Below, one piece after another: positions 1 to 8,786 of a DNA stretch of 64,000 nt. The notes under the pieces were generated by a model, which did no database searches, was not told the origin of the DNA, and saw only the letters and a list, made by a program, of their open reading frames with translations. Position 1 is the stretch's first letter, and each line of letters starts with the position of its first letter. The DNA is from Sporisorium sorghi (Eukaryota > Basidiomycota > Ustilaginomycetes > Ustilaginales > Ustilaginaceae), in assembly GCA_023212695.1 (NCBI GenBank), contig JALCCG010000001.1:581688-645687 (forward strand), written 5' to 3'. A program made the translations under genes and the position numbers.

Positions 1-284
1 GTGCTCCAGTACTTGTTGTAGAAACCCACCCAATCTTGAACCTCTTGCAGTGGAGAGGCATTTAGCCTGTATCTCGTTTCCCTGCCTACTTTACGGTCCT
101 CCACCAGTCCGGCCTCTTTAAGAATTGTCAAATGCTTCGATACCGCTGTGCGGCCCATTTGAAACTGTGGCGTCAACTCATGCAGGGGCAGCTCCTCTGC
201 CTCTGATAGCAGATGAATCAGATGACGCCTTGTTGGATCTGCAATCGCATCAAACACGTCTCGCAACTGATTGATCTCGGTCAC
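1..284 (-). CDS. ArsR-family transcriptional regulator (C-terminus outside window)
   Basis: The minus strand encodes about 94 residues running off the window edge. The reading contains an ArsR-type winged helix: an N-terminal helix with DAIADPTRRHLIHLL, a recognition helix with GRTAVSKHLTILKEAGLV, and a wing with DRKVGRETRYRLN. The start is a GTG at 284-282, preceded by GGAGAGGG at 8 nt. No CxC metal-binding motif is visible in this part; many ArsR proteins of this type respond to non-metal signals and precede an SRPBCC/AHSA1 or transporter gene, which here would lie outside the window. Two inverted repeats in its own promoter suggest autorepression. Confidence 0.85.
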   Translation of the reverse strand, partial: MTEINQLRDVFDAIADPTRRHLIHLLSEAEELPLHELTPQFQMGRTAVSKHLTILKEAGLVEDRKVGRETRYRLNASPLQEVQDWVGFYNKYWS

Positions 285-390
285 AACACCCTCTCCTATA
301 ATATTATTGCCAAGGGACAGACGTTAGTTTCCCATCCATTAAACTACAAGTCTCTTCGATCTTTGCGCTTATGTAACAAAAGTACTCAAT

Positions 391-437
391 CGACACCATT
401 TAGTGTCGTTTTGATTATAGGCCACCCTTTGGTGTCG
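391..437. promoter_or_regulatory. Two putative ArsR operators
   Basis: The 18-bp sequence at 391-408 has perfect arms CGACAC/GTGTCG. A related copy lies at 420-437, with core CACCCTTTGGTG. They share the pattern CACCMTTTRGTGTCG and are 29 bp apart. The second fills the -35/-10 spacer and the first lies just past the expected transcription start. Their placement fits autorepression by the adjacent ArsR protein. Confidence 0.6.
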
Positions 438-443
438 CGTCAA
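414..443 (-). promoter_or_regulatory. Promoter of the ArsR gene
   Basis: On the minus strand TTGACG (443-438), an 18-nt spacer and a perfect TATAAT (419-414) form a sigma-A-type promoter reading towards the ArsR gene. The spacer contains one of the two inverted repeats, a position that allows direct repression. Confidence 0.7.
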
Positions 444-581
444 CATTCTCTCATATCTGCCTGCATTGGTATCTCAACGGATAATACAGCTGAATCGATG
501 GATTAGAAACATCATAACAGAAGCAGCGGATAACCACAGCGAGAGCTGACCTTCATGAATGAACCACGAATCCATAACAGC

Positions 582-625
582 AAAAATAACCAGTTCGACT
601 TTATCAGCGACTGGCTATTTTTATT
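582..625 (-). terminator. Terminator after aldo/keto reductase
   Basis: A CCAGT...ACTGG stem is flanked by AAAAATAA on one side and CTATTTTTATT on the other. It lies 40-80 nt past the stop of the minus-strand aldo/keto reductase and could work in both directions. Confidence 0.5.
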
Positions 626-661
626 CGTTTCTGGAAGGATTTGTTCACGGCAACACGAGGT

Positions 662-1651
662 TTACTTTTTAAGAACTGCCCATGAAGCATCACTAATTGC
701 GTCCATTTCACTTTGTGTCAAAGAGAAGTTCATAGCTTTGACATTCTCCTCGGCATGTTTCACTTTAGTGGCTCCAGGAATCGCAAATATGCTCTCGCCT
801 TGAGCGTGTATCATCCAATTCAAAGCAACCTGTGTCGGTGAGGCATCGTATTTCACTGCAAGCTCTTCAAGAGTTTCGATAAGAGGCCATGATTTTTTTA
901 AACCGGACGCACGGAAACCCGAGCTCCACTTTCTCGGACCCTTGATCGCTCTTACGAGGTCTTCATTTCGATGGAATTTCCCGCTCAAAATCCCTTGCTC
1001 CAGCGGTGAGTAAGCAATAATGGCGATGCCCAGCTCGTTTGCGGTATCCAAAATACCATTCTGTTCTATTCTGCGATTCAGCAGACTATATTTCACCTGG
1101 TTGGAGACGAGTCGAAGCCCATGCTCCTTCAGCGCCCTGTCAGCTTCACGCATGTTGGCTGCGGAATAATTGCTGATCCCTACGTTTTCAATTTGACCCT
1201 TCTTCACCAGTTTGGCCATCTCGTTCATTTCACTTGCCACCGACGAGAAGGAGTAGGGTTGATGTACCTGATGAAGATGAATGGTACGGTTGTCAAGCAT
1301 TTGAAGCCGCACCCCGATTGTCGTTCCGATGCTGCGGGCTGTTCTTAAAGCTGGCCACCACTTGGTCGCGATGTGAGCTTGTTTCGATTGTGGGCTATCG
1401 ATTTCCTTCAAGACGCTGGCCAGCATTTGCTCAGACTGACCTCCCCCATAAAATTCCGCTGTATCAAACCAGTTGATCCCTCCATCGAGACTGGTTCGCA
1501 CGATGTCCAATACCACGTCTTTCGGTAGAGACGGCCAGTAATTGCCTAACATTCCTTTGCCACCACTGAATTGCCAACAACCAAGACCTATCGGGGAGAG
1601 CATGAGATTCGAACTGCCTAATTTACGACGAATGGGGGATTCCATGTTCAT
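662..1651 (-). CDS. Aldo/keto reductase
   Basis: This 329-residue protein has the length and TIM-barrel motifs of the AKR superfamily: GLGCWQFSGG near the N-terminus, then WFDTAEFYGGGQSE (catalytic Asp and Tyr), ATKWWP (catalytic Lys), a His-containing strand LHQVHQP, and the NADPH-binding end SIFAIPGATKVKHAEEN. It should reduce or oxidise a carbonyl or sugar substrate with NADP(H) in the cytosol; the substrate cannot be read. It lies 32 nt behind the TetR gene on the same strand, so the pair is probably one transcript controlled by that regulator. The family assignment is firm, the physiological role open. Confidence 0.9.
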   Translation of the reverse strand: MNMESPIRRKLGSSNLMLSPIGLGCWQFSGGKGMLGNYWPSLPKDVVLDIVRTSLDGGINWFDTAEFYGGGQSEQMLASVLKEIDSPQSKQAHIATKWWPALRTARSIGTTIGVRLQMLDNRTIHLHQVHQPYSFSSVASEMNEMAKLVKKGQIENVGISNYSAANMREADRALKEHGLRLVSNQVKYSLLNRRIEQNGILDTANELGIAIIAYSPLEQGILSGKFHRNEDLVRAIKGPRKWSSGFRASGLKKSWPLIETLEELAVKYDASPTQVALNWMIHAQGESIFAIPGATKVKHAEENVKAMNFSLTQSEMDAISDASWAVLKK

Positions 1652-1683
1652 TAGATCTATTTTCCCTTCTTCCTGAGAGTGAA

Positions 1684-2262
1684 TTAAGGTGTAATTCCTT
1701 TGAAAAATAATTCGAAGGTCATCGCCATTTGATTTGATAGTTTATCGTCGCCAAGGCCCTTGCTCCAGTACAACAGAATGCCATCATAGGTCTGTACAGC
1801 CATCTCCGCGATGATATGGGCTGGAATGGCCGGGGTGATCTCCCCTCTACTCTGGGCCGCGGAAACAACCTCGGAGAGCATTTGCTTAAACGGGTTGTTT
1901 TTTGTTTTTTCCAGTTCAAGCAGCTTCGGATTGTTCAAGGTGGTTTGAATCAAAGCCAGAACGAGCGTGCGTTCCGCAGGAAGACGGCGGCACATATCCA
2001 TAAGAAACTCACGGACGAGCGGAATAATAGGACCGGGGTGATTCAGCAAAACGGAGAATTCCTCTGTAGCCAACGTGAGCTGGATATCACAAAGCACTTC
2101 TTCCTTGGTATCGAAATAGTTAAAAAAAGTGCCTTTTGCCACTCCAGCATGCGTGGTAATTTGATCAATCGTTGTTTTGGAGTAGCCATGCTCCGCAAAC
2201 AGCTTAAGCGCAGATTGGATAATGTTCTCACGGGTTGCTTTTTTCTTTTCTTCGCGATTCAT
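1684..2262 (-). CDS. TetR/AcrR-family transcriptional regulator
   Basis: The N-terminal 50 residues are a TetR helix-turn-helix: RENIIQSALKLFAEHGYSKT followed by TIDQITTHAGVAKGTFFNYF. The C-terminal helical domain would bind an unknown ligand. The start is the ATG at 2262-2260 (MNREEKK), with GGAG at 2275-2271 nine nt upstream; an earlier in-frame ATG at 2277 overlaps that Shine-Dalgarno sequence and is less likely. The length of 192 residues is normal. It probably regulates itself and the aldo/keto reductase directly downstream. Confidence 0.9.
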   Translation of the reverse strand: MNREEKKKATRENIIQSALKLFAEHGYSKTTIDQITTHAGVAKGTFFNYFDTKEEVLCDIQLTLATEEFSVLLNHPGPIIPLVREFLMDMCRRLPAERTLVLALIQTTLNNPKLLELEKTKNNPFKQMLSEVVSAAQSRGEITPAIPAHIIAEMAVQTYDGILLYWSKGLGDDKLSNQMAMTFELFFKGITP

Positions 2263-2297
2263 GGTAATCAGCTCCAAATAAGGCGATATATAATTAT

Positions 2298-2308
2298 GAC
2301 TATAAGTC
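2298..2308. promoter_or_regulatory. Candidate TetR operator
   Basis: GACT-ATA-AGTC is a short inverted repeat 36 nt upstream of the TetR start, inside an AT-rich promoter region. TetR-family operators often have this form, but the arms are only four bases long, so this is tentative. Confidence 0.3.
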
Positions 2309-2444
2309 TAATATTTTAAAAACCGGATGTCAATTTAAATTATCAACTCCAATATAAATTGATTATTTATGACATTCAATAAATGACCAATAGTATAATA
2401 TTTTAATCCCATATGAATCAGATCATGAGAAATCCAAAGTGTAA

Positions 2445-2476
2445 AACAGGCCAGAATCCGTGGATTCTGGCCTGTT
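2445..2476 (-). terminator. Terminator of the FAD oxidoreductase operon
   Basis: A perfect 15-bp stem (2445-2459 with 2462-2476, core CAGGCCAGAATCC) begins 5 nt after the stop codon of the oxidoreductase and is followed on the minus strand by TTTTAC. It is a strong intrinsic terminator for the whole YesMN/ABC operon. Confidence 0.85.
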
Positions 2477-2481
2477 CTACA

Positions 2482-4740
2482 TTATCTATGAACATCATAT
2501 ATTCGAATCTCGATTACTTCTGCTCGTTCACTGCCGTTTGTTTCCTTGATGACGACCCTGATTCGGTTCGATGGTATCGGCTCCTCAAATCGATGGATCT
2601 TTTTGCGTGTACGATTATGGTTATCACCGGCAACCGTTGCCCACTCCCCATCCATATATGCCTGCAGCTCATATGCCTTAACCAGCTCCGGAATGATCAG
2701 GAACGGCGTCTCGTGATGATGCAGATTGATCAAATCCTCATTGACGTCATCATTGAAGGTAAGATGGATCTCCCGGATATCCGCTCGTTCTGGTAGCTCA
2801 ACTTCCACCCATTCTACCTGGCCGTTTACGAGGGGCTCCGATACCCACATCTGCGGACCTCCATAAGGACGAACATAACCGCTAACTACTTTATCAGCCG
2901 AATAAGCGCTGGTCTCAACCGCAAAACAGAACGGCTTGCGGACAAGGCCTCTCATCGACCATTCAATCACCAGCTGATCCGGCTGATGGTCCTCCAGATC
3001 GGAGCTGACTACCGGCTTGGCCCCGCGTTCGAATGCGAGCACGCCGGTGAGGGGTACCTCAGATGTAAAGAGACTTGCTGCCTCATTGGCGCGGACAATA
3101 ACAAATCCATTGCACGGTTTATCGCCAAACAGCATCCGGTCCGCCGGAATATCCAGCCACTGCTTCTCACCGGCAGCAACCTCAATGATCAAAGTCTGCC
3201 TGTGATTTGCAGGCACATAGTTCTCATCGCGTCCCGTATCCCACAGCTCGATGTTCAACTGCGTGGTTTCCCTGGCGGTAACCAGGATACGGAGTCCTTC
3301 AACCTCTCCATCAGCCGGGAACAACAATCCAACGTCCGATATGAGTCGATACTCTTGAGCAGCGTTATCGAGCCGTATGCCCTTCATTGTGCTCGACGCG
3401 CTGACAACTCCTTTCTTTGCCAAGTCATGAACATCCTCATTACGCAGACCGATGATCGAAGCATCGGTGCGCAGCATCGTTTGCTGGAGCTCAGACAGGT
3501 ACCGCTCGCGCAATTCGCGCGGCGTGATCCTTTTCATAACGGACAATGCGGCACCAACGCCGGCTGCTTCGCCCATCACTGCACAGGTCGCCATGACGCG
3601 CGTCGTTCCGAAGGCCACATGTGTTGCACTAATATTCCGTCCGGCGAACAGCAGATTGCTTACGTTCCTCGAGTAAAGCGAACCGAATGGAATATGATAA
3701 ATGCCGTCCATATGCAAATGCTTCGAGCCGCTTTCAGTTGCATACATCCCTTGCGGCGGATGAAGATCGATAGACCACCCGCCAAAAGCTACCCTATCTT
3801 CGAACGAACGCTGCGCAATAACATCGTTCTGCGTCAATATGGAATCCCCCAGAAAACGGCGGTATTCGCGTTTACCCGGAATCGATCCTACCCATTCCAA
3901 GGTCATATGATCGGCTTCAAACTCCCCCGAGTTCTTGATATAGTCCCATATGCCGTAAATGACTGACCATAACTCATCCCGGATCCGCTCGTTCTCATGG
4001 ACCGTATCCAGCTCGCCTCCCCATTCAATCCACCAATAATGACAGCCGGAGTCACCGCTTCGAATGACGCGTTTGATCGGAATCGACGTTGTGGTAATAT
4101 CTTTTGCAAAAGACGGGGCCACGAAACGCACGGGTTTCTCCGTTTCTTTAGTATAGAACAGCAAGGTGCTGCCGAGCGTGATGTCGTCAGCCACTTCCGG
4201 GGCCCAATCCTCTAAGAACTCGTGCCTGGCTTCACGCCCGATGCGGTATGCTGCTCCTGCCAAGAAGCCAACGAGTCCATCACCTGTACAGTCGAGAAAA
4301 ATCTCGCTTTCGAACGTAATTTCGCGCTCCGATCCCATCATCCAGCCTGTGACGCCGCGAATCACCCGGTTATCCAGTTCTCCGACAGCTTCAACCTCTC
4401 TTACATCCGTATTCAGGAACAGCGTGAGGTTCGGCTCGGCTCTGACGGCATCCAGCAACGTGACATCCCATAAATAGGGATTGCCTTCCGGGTTACGATA
4501 TTGGTTTTCTATAAACAGTTCTCCCATGATGCCGGTCTCCCTGGCATAACGGTTCACTCCGTGCCCGGTTGCCCCGCATACCCATACGCGTACCTCGGAA
4601 CTGGAGTTGCCGCCAAGCACAGGGCGATTATGGACAAGCGCAACCTTTTGCCCCAGTCTTGCTGCTGCAATTGCGGCGCTAATTCCGGCCAGACCTCCTC
4701 CAATGACGGTTATATGCGAATTTACTGTCTCTTGTCTCAA
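2482..4740 (-). CDS. FAD-dependent oxidoreductase of a sugar-uptake operon
   Basis: This 752-residue protein begins with a dinucleotide-binding fold: GGGLAG at residues 14-19, then LGGNSSSEVRVW, and LDCTGDGLVG near residue 150, as in the large FAD-dependent oxidoreductases annotated PF12831 (often labelled xanthan lyase-like by homology). The C-terminal half of the FAD domain has LLFAGRNISATHVAFGTTRV. A beta-rich extension from about residue 470 to the end may bind substrate. The start is TTG at 4740, with AAGGAGG 8 nt upstream. It is last in an operon with an ABC sugar transporter, so it probably oxidises or remodels the imported saccharide. No signal peptide is seen, so it acts in the cytosol. 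The reaction is unknown. Confidence 0.8.
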   Translation of the reverse strand: MRQETVNSHITVIGGGLAGISAAIAAARLGQKVALVHNRPVLGGNSSSEVRVWVCGATGHGVNRYARETGIMGELFIENQYRNPEGNPYLWDVTLLDAVRAEPNLTLFLNTDVREVEAVGELDNRVIRGVTGWMMGSEREITFESEIFLDCTGDGLVGFLAGAAYRIGREARHEFLEDWAPEVADDITLGSTLLFYTKETEKPVRFVAPSFAKDITTTSIPIKRVIRSGDSGCHYWWIEWGGELDTVHENERIRDELWSVIYGIWDYIKNSGEFEADHMTLEWVGSIPGKREYRRFLGDSILTQNDVIAQRSFEDRVAFGGWSIDLHPPQGMYATESGSKHLHMDGIYHIPFGSLYSRNVSNLLFAGRNISATHVAFGTTRVMATCAVMGEAAGVGAALSVMKRITPRELRERYLSELQQTMLRTDASIIGLRNEDVHDLAKKGVVSASSTMKGIRLDNAAQEYRLISDVGLLFPADGEVEGLRILVTARETTQLNIELWDTGRDENYVPANHRQTLIIEVAAGEKQWLDIPADRMLFGDKPCNGFVIVRANEAASLFTSEVPLTGVLAFERGAKPVVSSDLEDHQPDQLVIEWSMRGLVRKPFCFAVETSAYSADKVVSGYVRPYGGPQMWVSEPLVNGQVEWVEVELPERADIREIHLTFNDDVNEDLINLHHHETPFLIIPELVKAYELQAYMDGEWATVAGDNHNRTRKKIHRFEEPIPSNRIRVVIKETNGSERAEVIEIRIYDVHR

Positions 4741-4758
4741 TGTATGAACCTCCTTCGA

Positions 4759-5589
4759 TTAGCCTTTAACTGCCGAACTCGATATACCTTGGATGATATA
4801 TTTCTGTCCTATCAGGAATATTAGAATCATAGGAACGATAGCCGCTGAAGAAGCAGCCATCATGCCATTATAGTCAACGTTGTTTTCCAGAACGAAATTT
4901 TGCAGGCCAAGCGGAATCGTATAGAGCTCCGGACTCGTCAGAAACACGAGCGCATTCTCATAATCATTCCATTGCCAGGAGAAGTCGATAATGGCAAACG
5001 TCGCAATCGCTGGCTTGGCTAACGGCAGAATCAGCTTGAAGAATATCCGAAAATGGCCGGCTCCGTCCAAAAACGCGGATTCGGTAATCTCCTTCGGTAT
5101 CCCGAGGAAAAACTGGCGAAGCATGAAGACTCCGAATATCGAGAACATGGCGGGCAGGATGAGCGCCCAATGGGTGTTGTAAATATGAAGCCAGTTAAAC
5201 ATAATGAACTTCGGAACGAATACGACTTGAGGGGGAATCATCATCATGGACAAATACACCATGAACAATGTATCCCGGCCTTTGAATTCCGTACGCGCGA
5301 AGCCGTAGGCCGCAAGGGCTGACATGAATACGGCGCCAACCGTGCCGATAACAGCGATTTTAATCGAATTCCAGTAATAAGGAAGAAAATTATAGTTCCC
5401 TGACCATATTCGGATATGGTTACTCCAGTCGAGCCTGGAAGGAAGCCATTGCCGAAAAACTTCGCTCGGCGTTTGGAACGAGGTGCTGAGCATCCATAGG
5501 AAAGGGACAATCATAAAAAATCCGGCAATCAACATAAGAGTTGTCGTGACAAAAAGCTTAATGGAGAGGTTCTTTTTCGTTTCAATCAT
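4759..5589 (-). CDS. Carbohydrate ABC transporter permease (MalG type)
   Basis: The 276-residue membrane protein has about six transmembrane segments and the CUT1 EAA loop ESAFLDGAGHFRIFFKLILP, which contacts the ATPase. The N-terminus (IKLFVTTTLMLIAGFFMIVPFLWML) and the C-terminal IIQGISSSAVKG are typical of MalG-like subunits. GAGGAG lies 8 nt before the ATG. It sits 15 nt behind the MalF-type subunit. No ATPase gene is in the operon, as is usual where a shared MsmX-like ATPase serves several transporters. Confidence 0.92.
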   Translation of the reverse strand: MIETKKNLSIKLFVTTTLMLIAGFFMIVPFLWMLSTSFQTPSEVFRQWLPSRLDWSNHIRIWSGNYNFLPYYWNSIKIAVIGTVGAVFMSALAAYGFARTEFKGRDTLFMVYLSMMMIPPQVVFVPKFIMFNWLHIYNTHWALILPAMFSIFGVFMLRQFFLGIPKEITESAFLDGAGHFRIFFKLILPLAKPAIATFAIIDFSWQWNDYENALVFLTSPELYTIPLGLQNFVLENNVDYNGMMAASSAAIVPMILIFLIGQKYIIQGISSSAVKG

Positions 5590-5604
5590 ACAGCCTGCTC
5601 CTCT

Positions 5605-6489
5605 CTAGTAATGAACCCAGCGTTTTTGGCCTACCCACTGGATGATGGTAATTACGAGAATAACCGCGAACAGAAACCAGGATATCGTTGACGCATAACC
5701 CATCTCATAGTAGCTGAATGCCGTTTTGTAGACGAATAAGGACAGGATTGTCGTGCTTCCGCTTGGTCCTCCGCCCGTTATGGCTTGAATCAGGGAGAAG
5801 GATTTGACCGTCATGATCAGTCCTGTAACCAGCAGCATAAACGTTGTCGGACTAACGAGCGGCCATACAATCTTCCACGTAATCGTCGACGCGCCCGCTC
5901 CATCGATTCGCGCCGCCTCCAGCTGCTCGGTGGAGATTTCCTGCAGCGCCGCAAGGTAAATAATCATATTGTAGCCAAGCATGAACCAGATCTGTACAAC
6001 GTTGATCGCATACATCGCTGAGCCTGAATCCGCAAACCATCCTGGAGGAGAGGCGACACCGATCCAACGCAGTACTTCATTGATCGGTCCTTGCGACGGC
6101 TGGAACAACAGCATCCAGACAAAAGCAACAGCAACGCCGCTAGAGATATACGGAAGGAAAAACATACCCCTGAGCAATCCCTTCAAATACACACTGCGGT
6201 TAAGCACAAGCGCTACAAGGAATGCCAGTCCCAGTGAAACCGGAACGGATAACAGGAAAATCACAGTATATTTGATCGAGGCATAGAATTGATCATCACC
6301 AAAAAGGCGTTTGATATTATCCAATCCCGTGAACGTCCAGTTCGGATTGGCAAATTGATAGTCCGTGAACATCATAAAGAAGGAAAACAGGGCAGGCAGA
6401 ATGAAAAATGCCAGAATCCCCAGCATATTAGGCAGAATAAAGGCGTAGCCAACCCAGCTCTGTTTCCGAATCCAGCTGTTCTTTTTCAC
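5605..6489 (-). CDS. Carbohydrate ABC transporter permease (MalF type)
   Basis: About 294 residues with six predicted membrane helices and the EAA loop LEAARIDGAGASTITWKIVWP. The N-terminal WVGYAFILPNMLGILAFFILPALFSF is typical of CUT1 MalF/UgpA subunits. I prefer the GTG at 6489 (AGGCGG 8 nt upstream); a GTG at 6498 would abut the ribosome binding site. It forms the transmembrane channel with the MalG-type subunit and receives sugar from the lipoprotein encoded just upstream. Confidence 0.9.
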   Translation of the reverse strand: MKKNSWIRKQSWVGYAFILPNMLGILAFFILPALFSFFMMFTDYQFANPNWTFTGLDNIKRLFGDDQFYASIKYTVIFLLSVPVSLGLAFLVALVLNRSVYLKGLLRGMFFLPYISSGVAVAFVWMLLFQPSQGPINEVLRWIGVASPPGWFADSGSAMYAINVVQIWFMLGYNMIIYLAALQEISTEQLEAARIDGAGASTITWKIVWPLVSPTTFMLLVTGLIMTVKSFSLIQAITGGGPSGSTTILSLFVYKTAFSYYEMGYASTISWFLFAVILVITIIQWVGQKRWVHY

Positions 6490-6535
6490 AGAAAACACCG
6501 CCTTTCTTCTTGTTTAGAGCTTTCTAGATACAACA

Positions 6536-6574
6536 AAGAGAGAAGAAGGAAGCGGAAGATCCTTCTTCTCTCTT
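6536..6574 (-). other. Intercistronic hairpin behind a binding-protein gene
   Basis: A perfect 15-bp stem (6536-6550 with 6560-6574) with a 9-nt loop lies between the binding-protein stop and the permease start. There is no clear U-tract after it, so it more likely stabilises the upstream mRNA or partly terminates, giving more binding protein than permease. Confidence 0.6.
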
Positions 6575-6595
6575 AAGGGTATTGACCATATGCGA

Positions 6596-7924
6596 TTACT
6601 TGATATAGTCCTGGTGACGTTTAGTCATATTTGTAAGTGTTGTATCGATATCCTGCTCATTCAGGAAGTATTTCTCATATTCTTCCTTGCGGGCATCCAG
6701 CGCTTGCTGCGGAACATTCAGCTGGAACGACGGGAACTGACCGAACACCACGTTATTCAGCGATGCTGTATCGTAACTATCCTCATTCCCCTTGAGCAGC
6801 AGTTCCATCGCCTGTTGGTTATCCACACTCTTCGAGGATGGAATCCGACCACCGCTAGCCATTGGCAGCATGCCGCCATCGGCATACCATTTCGCGAACT
6901 TCCATGCCGCATCCTGATTTTTGGATTTGGCATTGACGGAGAGCATATCACCGAGTCCGCCAGCATATTTATAATCCTTCTGATCAGCGGTTACTTTCGG
7001 AATCGTTGCGAAAGCAATCTTGAAATCATGTGGAAATTCCTTCTGATTGTTGGCATTGCGGAAAATAAATTCCCCTGCGGCCAGCATGGCTGCCTCGCCT
7101 TTTAAGAAATTTGTATCTACCGGCATTTTGCTAGTTACTTGTTCGCCGTACTCCGGTGTCGATTTGTCCACGAACATCATATCATGCACGGTTTGAAGCT
7201 GCTGCTTCCAAAGATCGTTATCAAAGTTGGATGTACCATCCGGCTTCGTTACGCCAAGACCGGCAATAGTGCCATCAATTGTAGCGGTAAAGGCGGCGTC
7301 ATGCTGCATAAGGCCATACACATTCTCTTTTGTTAATTTCTTCGCGTATTCTCTCAGATCGTCCCATGTCCAGTCGACGGAAGGAACCGGAAGTCCCGCT
7401 TCATCAAGCATGTTTTTGTTAAGCCAGATGAACAGCATGTTTTTCTTTGTAGGGATCCCGTAGTATTTATCGCCGATTTTCCATTGAGCAGCATCCGGGC
7501 CCATTTGCTCATCGATGTTGTAATCCGTTTTGCTGCTGAGGTCCAAAGCGACCCCTGCGTCAACGCGTTTTTGCAGGCGGTTAATCGTATAGTTGATGAA
7601 CAAGTCTGCATCCTGGGCCGTGATGAGTGCCGTATCCAGCTTCAGGTTACCCGGATCATCATTTACGTAGCGGACGTATTCCACCTGAATGTCCGGATTT
7701 TCTTTATTCCAGTTGTCAATCACCTCTTGAGGACCTGCTTCAGCAGGAACCGCTCCCCAAAGCTTGAGGTTGATTTTTTCACCCGAACCGCCTGCTGAAG
7801 CTTCACTTGCCGATCCTGCATTCGCCCCTTCATTGCTACTGCTGTTAATGCCTCCACATGCGCTGAGCATCGAAGCTGCCAGAGTGGTCATTAGAACTAA
7901 CTTCAACCATTTTCTCCGTTTCAC
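6596..7924 (-). CDS. Extracellular sugar-binding lipoprotein (SBP family 1)
   Basis: The 442-residue protein starts with a lipoprotein signal (KRRKWLKLVLMTTLAASMLSAC; lipobox LSAC, Cys about 23), followed by a Gly/Ser/Ala-rich linker. The mature part has family 1 solute-binding features: INLKLWGAVPAEAG, a DADLFINY segment and KFAKWYADGG near the end. It would be anchored to the outer face of the membrane and deliver an oligosaccharide to the two permeases. The start is GTG at 7924 with AGGGGG 7 nt upstream. The ligand cannot be predicted from sequence. Confidence 0.92.
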   Translation of the reverse strand: MKRRKWLKLVLMTTLAASMLSACGGINSSSNEGANAGSASEASAGGSGEKINLKLWGAVPAEAGPQEVIDNWNKENPDIQVEYVRYVNDDPGNLKLDTALITAQDADLFINYTINRLQKRVDAGVALDLSSKTDYNIDEQMGPDAAQWKIGDKYYGIPTKKNMLFIWLNKNMLDEAGLPVPSVDWTWDDLREYAKKLTKENVYGLMQHDAAFTATIDGTIAGLGVTKPDGTSNFDNDLWKQQLQTVHDMMFVDKSTPEYGEQVTSKMPVDTNFLKGEAAMLAAGEFIFRNANNQKEFPHDFKIAFATIPKVTADQKDYKYAGGLGDMLSVNAKSKNQDAAWKFAKWYADGGMLPMASGGRIPSSKSVDNQQAMELLLKGNEDSYDTASLNNVVFGQFPSFQLNVPQQALDARKEEYEKYFLNEQDIDTTLTNMTKRHQDYIK

Positions 7925-8018
7925 TCGTGGTCCCCCTCATCAAAATGATAAGCTTATTGGCTACGTCTTTAACTTTATCACCTGCCTGGCATTGGGGGTA
8001 TGAACGGCGTTTGGATAT

Positions 8019-8786
8019 TCATAGAACGAATTTTTGTTCTTTCCGGTATTCGTTTGGGGTCACACCGCACCAGCGCTTGAATATTTTGATGAAATAATTG
8101 TCGTTCTCAAAGCCTACCATTCTGCCGATTTCGCTAACCGTTTTCTCGGTTTCGGACAACAGCATTTTCGCCGCTTGAACGCGGCGGTTCTGGATAAAGT
8201 GCGTCAGCGTGGTGCCGGTCTTCTTCTTGAATAAATCACTGACATAACTGGCATCCATGCGGACAAATTCAGCCAGTCTCTTTAATGTCACTCCCTCGGC
8301 AAAATGCTCTTCAATGTAGTTGATCATTCGGTTCAGCTCCGGGTGGTCCGTCGGTTCTTGGGCAGTCCTGTCCGGGAACCATTTATCTGCCAGGCGAAGC
8401 TTGTCCATTCTCGTCAGCTCTGCAGCCACTTTGTCCATGGCTTGCTTGAGTCCCTTCAAATCCAGAGAAAGCTTCATCAAATAGCCAGAAGCCCCGTACT
8501 CCACCGCTTGCCTGGCATACTCGAACTCACTTACTGCCGTCAGCATGACAAACCGGCACTGGAAACCTTCCTCCCTCGTCAGCTGCAATAATCGGACGCC
8601 ATCCATTCGCGGCATAAAAATGTCGGAGATGACAACATCGGGCTGCAGCTCCCGAATCAATTGCAGGCCCTCCTCACCGTTTACCGCTTCACCTACAATT
8701 TCGAACGGAATATCCGCCTTTACAAACAATTTGCGTAAGCTTGCTCTCGCGTACTGTTCATCTTCAACGATCAGTGTGCGCCACAT
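8019..8786 (-). CDS. AraC-type response regulator (YesN-like)
   Basis: Residues 1-120 form a receiver domain with acidic EDE at 8-10, phospho-acceptor Asp55 in VVISDIFMPR and Lys105 in YLMK. Residues 150-250 form a double helix-turn-helix AraC domain (VTLKRLAEFVRMDASYVSDLF and VSEIGRMVGFENDNYFIKIFKR). At 255 residues it is much shorter than typical YesN proteins because the central linker is reduced. It overlaps the histidine kinase gene by 23 nt and is followed by the ABC transporter operon, its likely target. Confidence 0.93.
   Translation of the reverse strand: MWRTLIVEDEQYARASLRKLFVKADIPFEIVGEAVNGEEGLQLIRELQPDVVISDIFMPRMDGVRLLQLTREEGFQCRFVMLTAVSEFEYARQAVEYGASGYLMKLSLDLKGLKQAMDKVAAELTRMDKLRLADKWFPDRTAQEPTDHPELNRMINYIEEHFAEGVTLKRLAEFVRMDASYVSDLFKKKTGTTLTHFIQNRRVQAAKMLLSETEKTVSEIGRMVGFENDNYFIKIFKRWCGVTPNEYRKEQKFVL

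Larger units (their letters stand above)
285..661. other. Intergenic region, no gene seen
   Basis: This 377-nt stretch holds the ArsR promoter and operators (391-443) and, at its right end, the terminator hairpin behind the aldo/keto reductase. Short open frames at 213-506 and 555-803 overlap these signals or the neighbouring gene and have no ribosome binding site, so no gene is called. Confidence 0.6.

Noticed and set aside
2986..3966. 326-codon plus-strand frame opposite the FAD oxidoreductase
   Set aside because: Antisense shadow of a well-supported gene, without motifs or a ribosome binding site.
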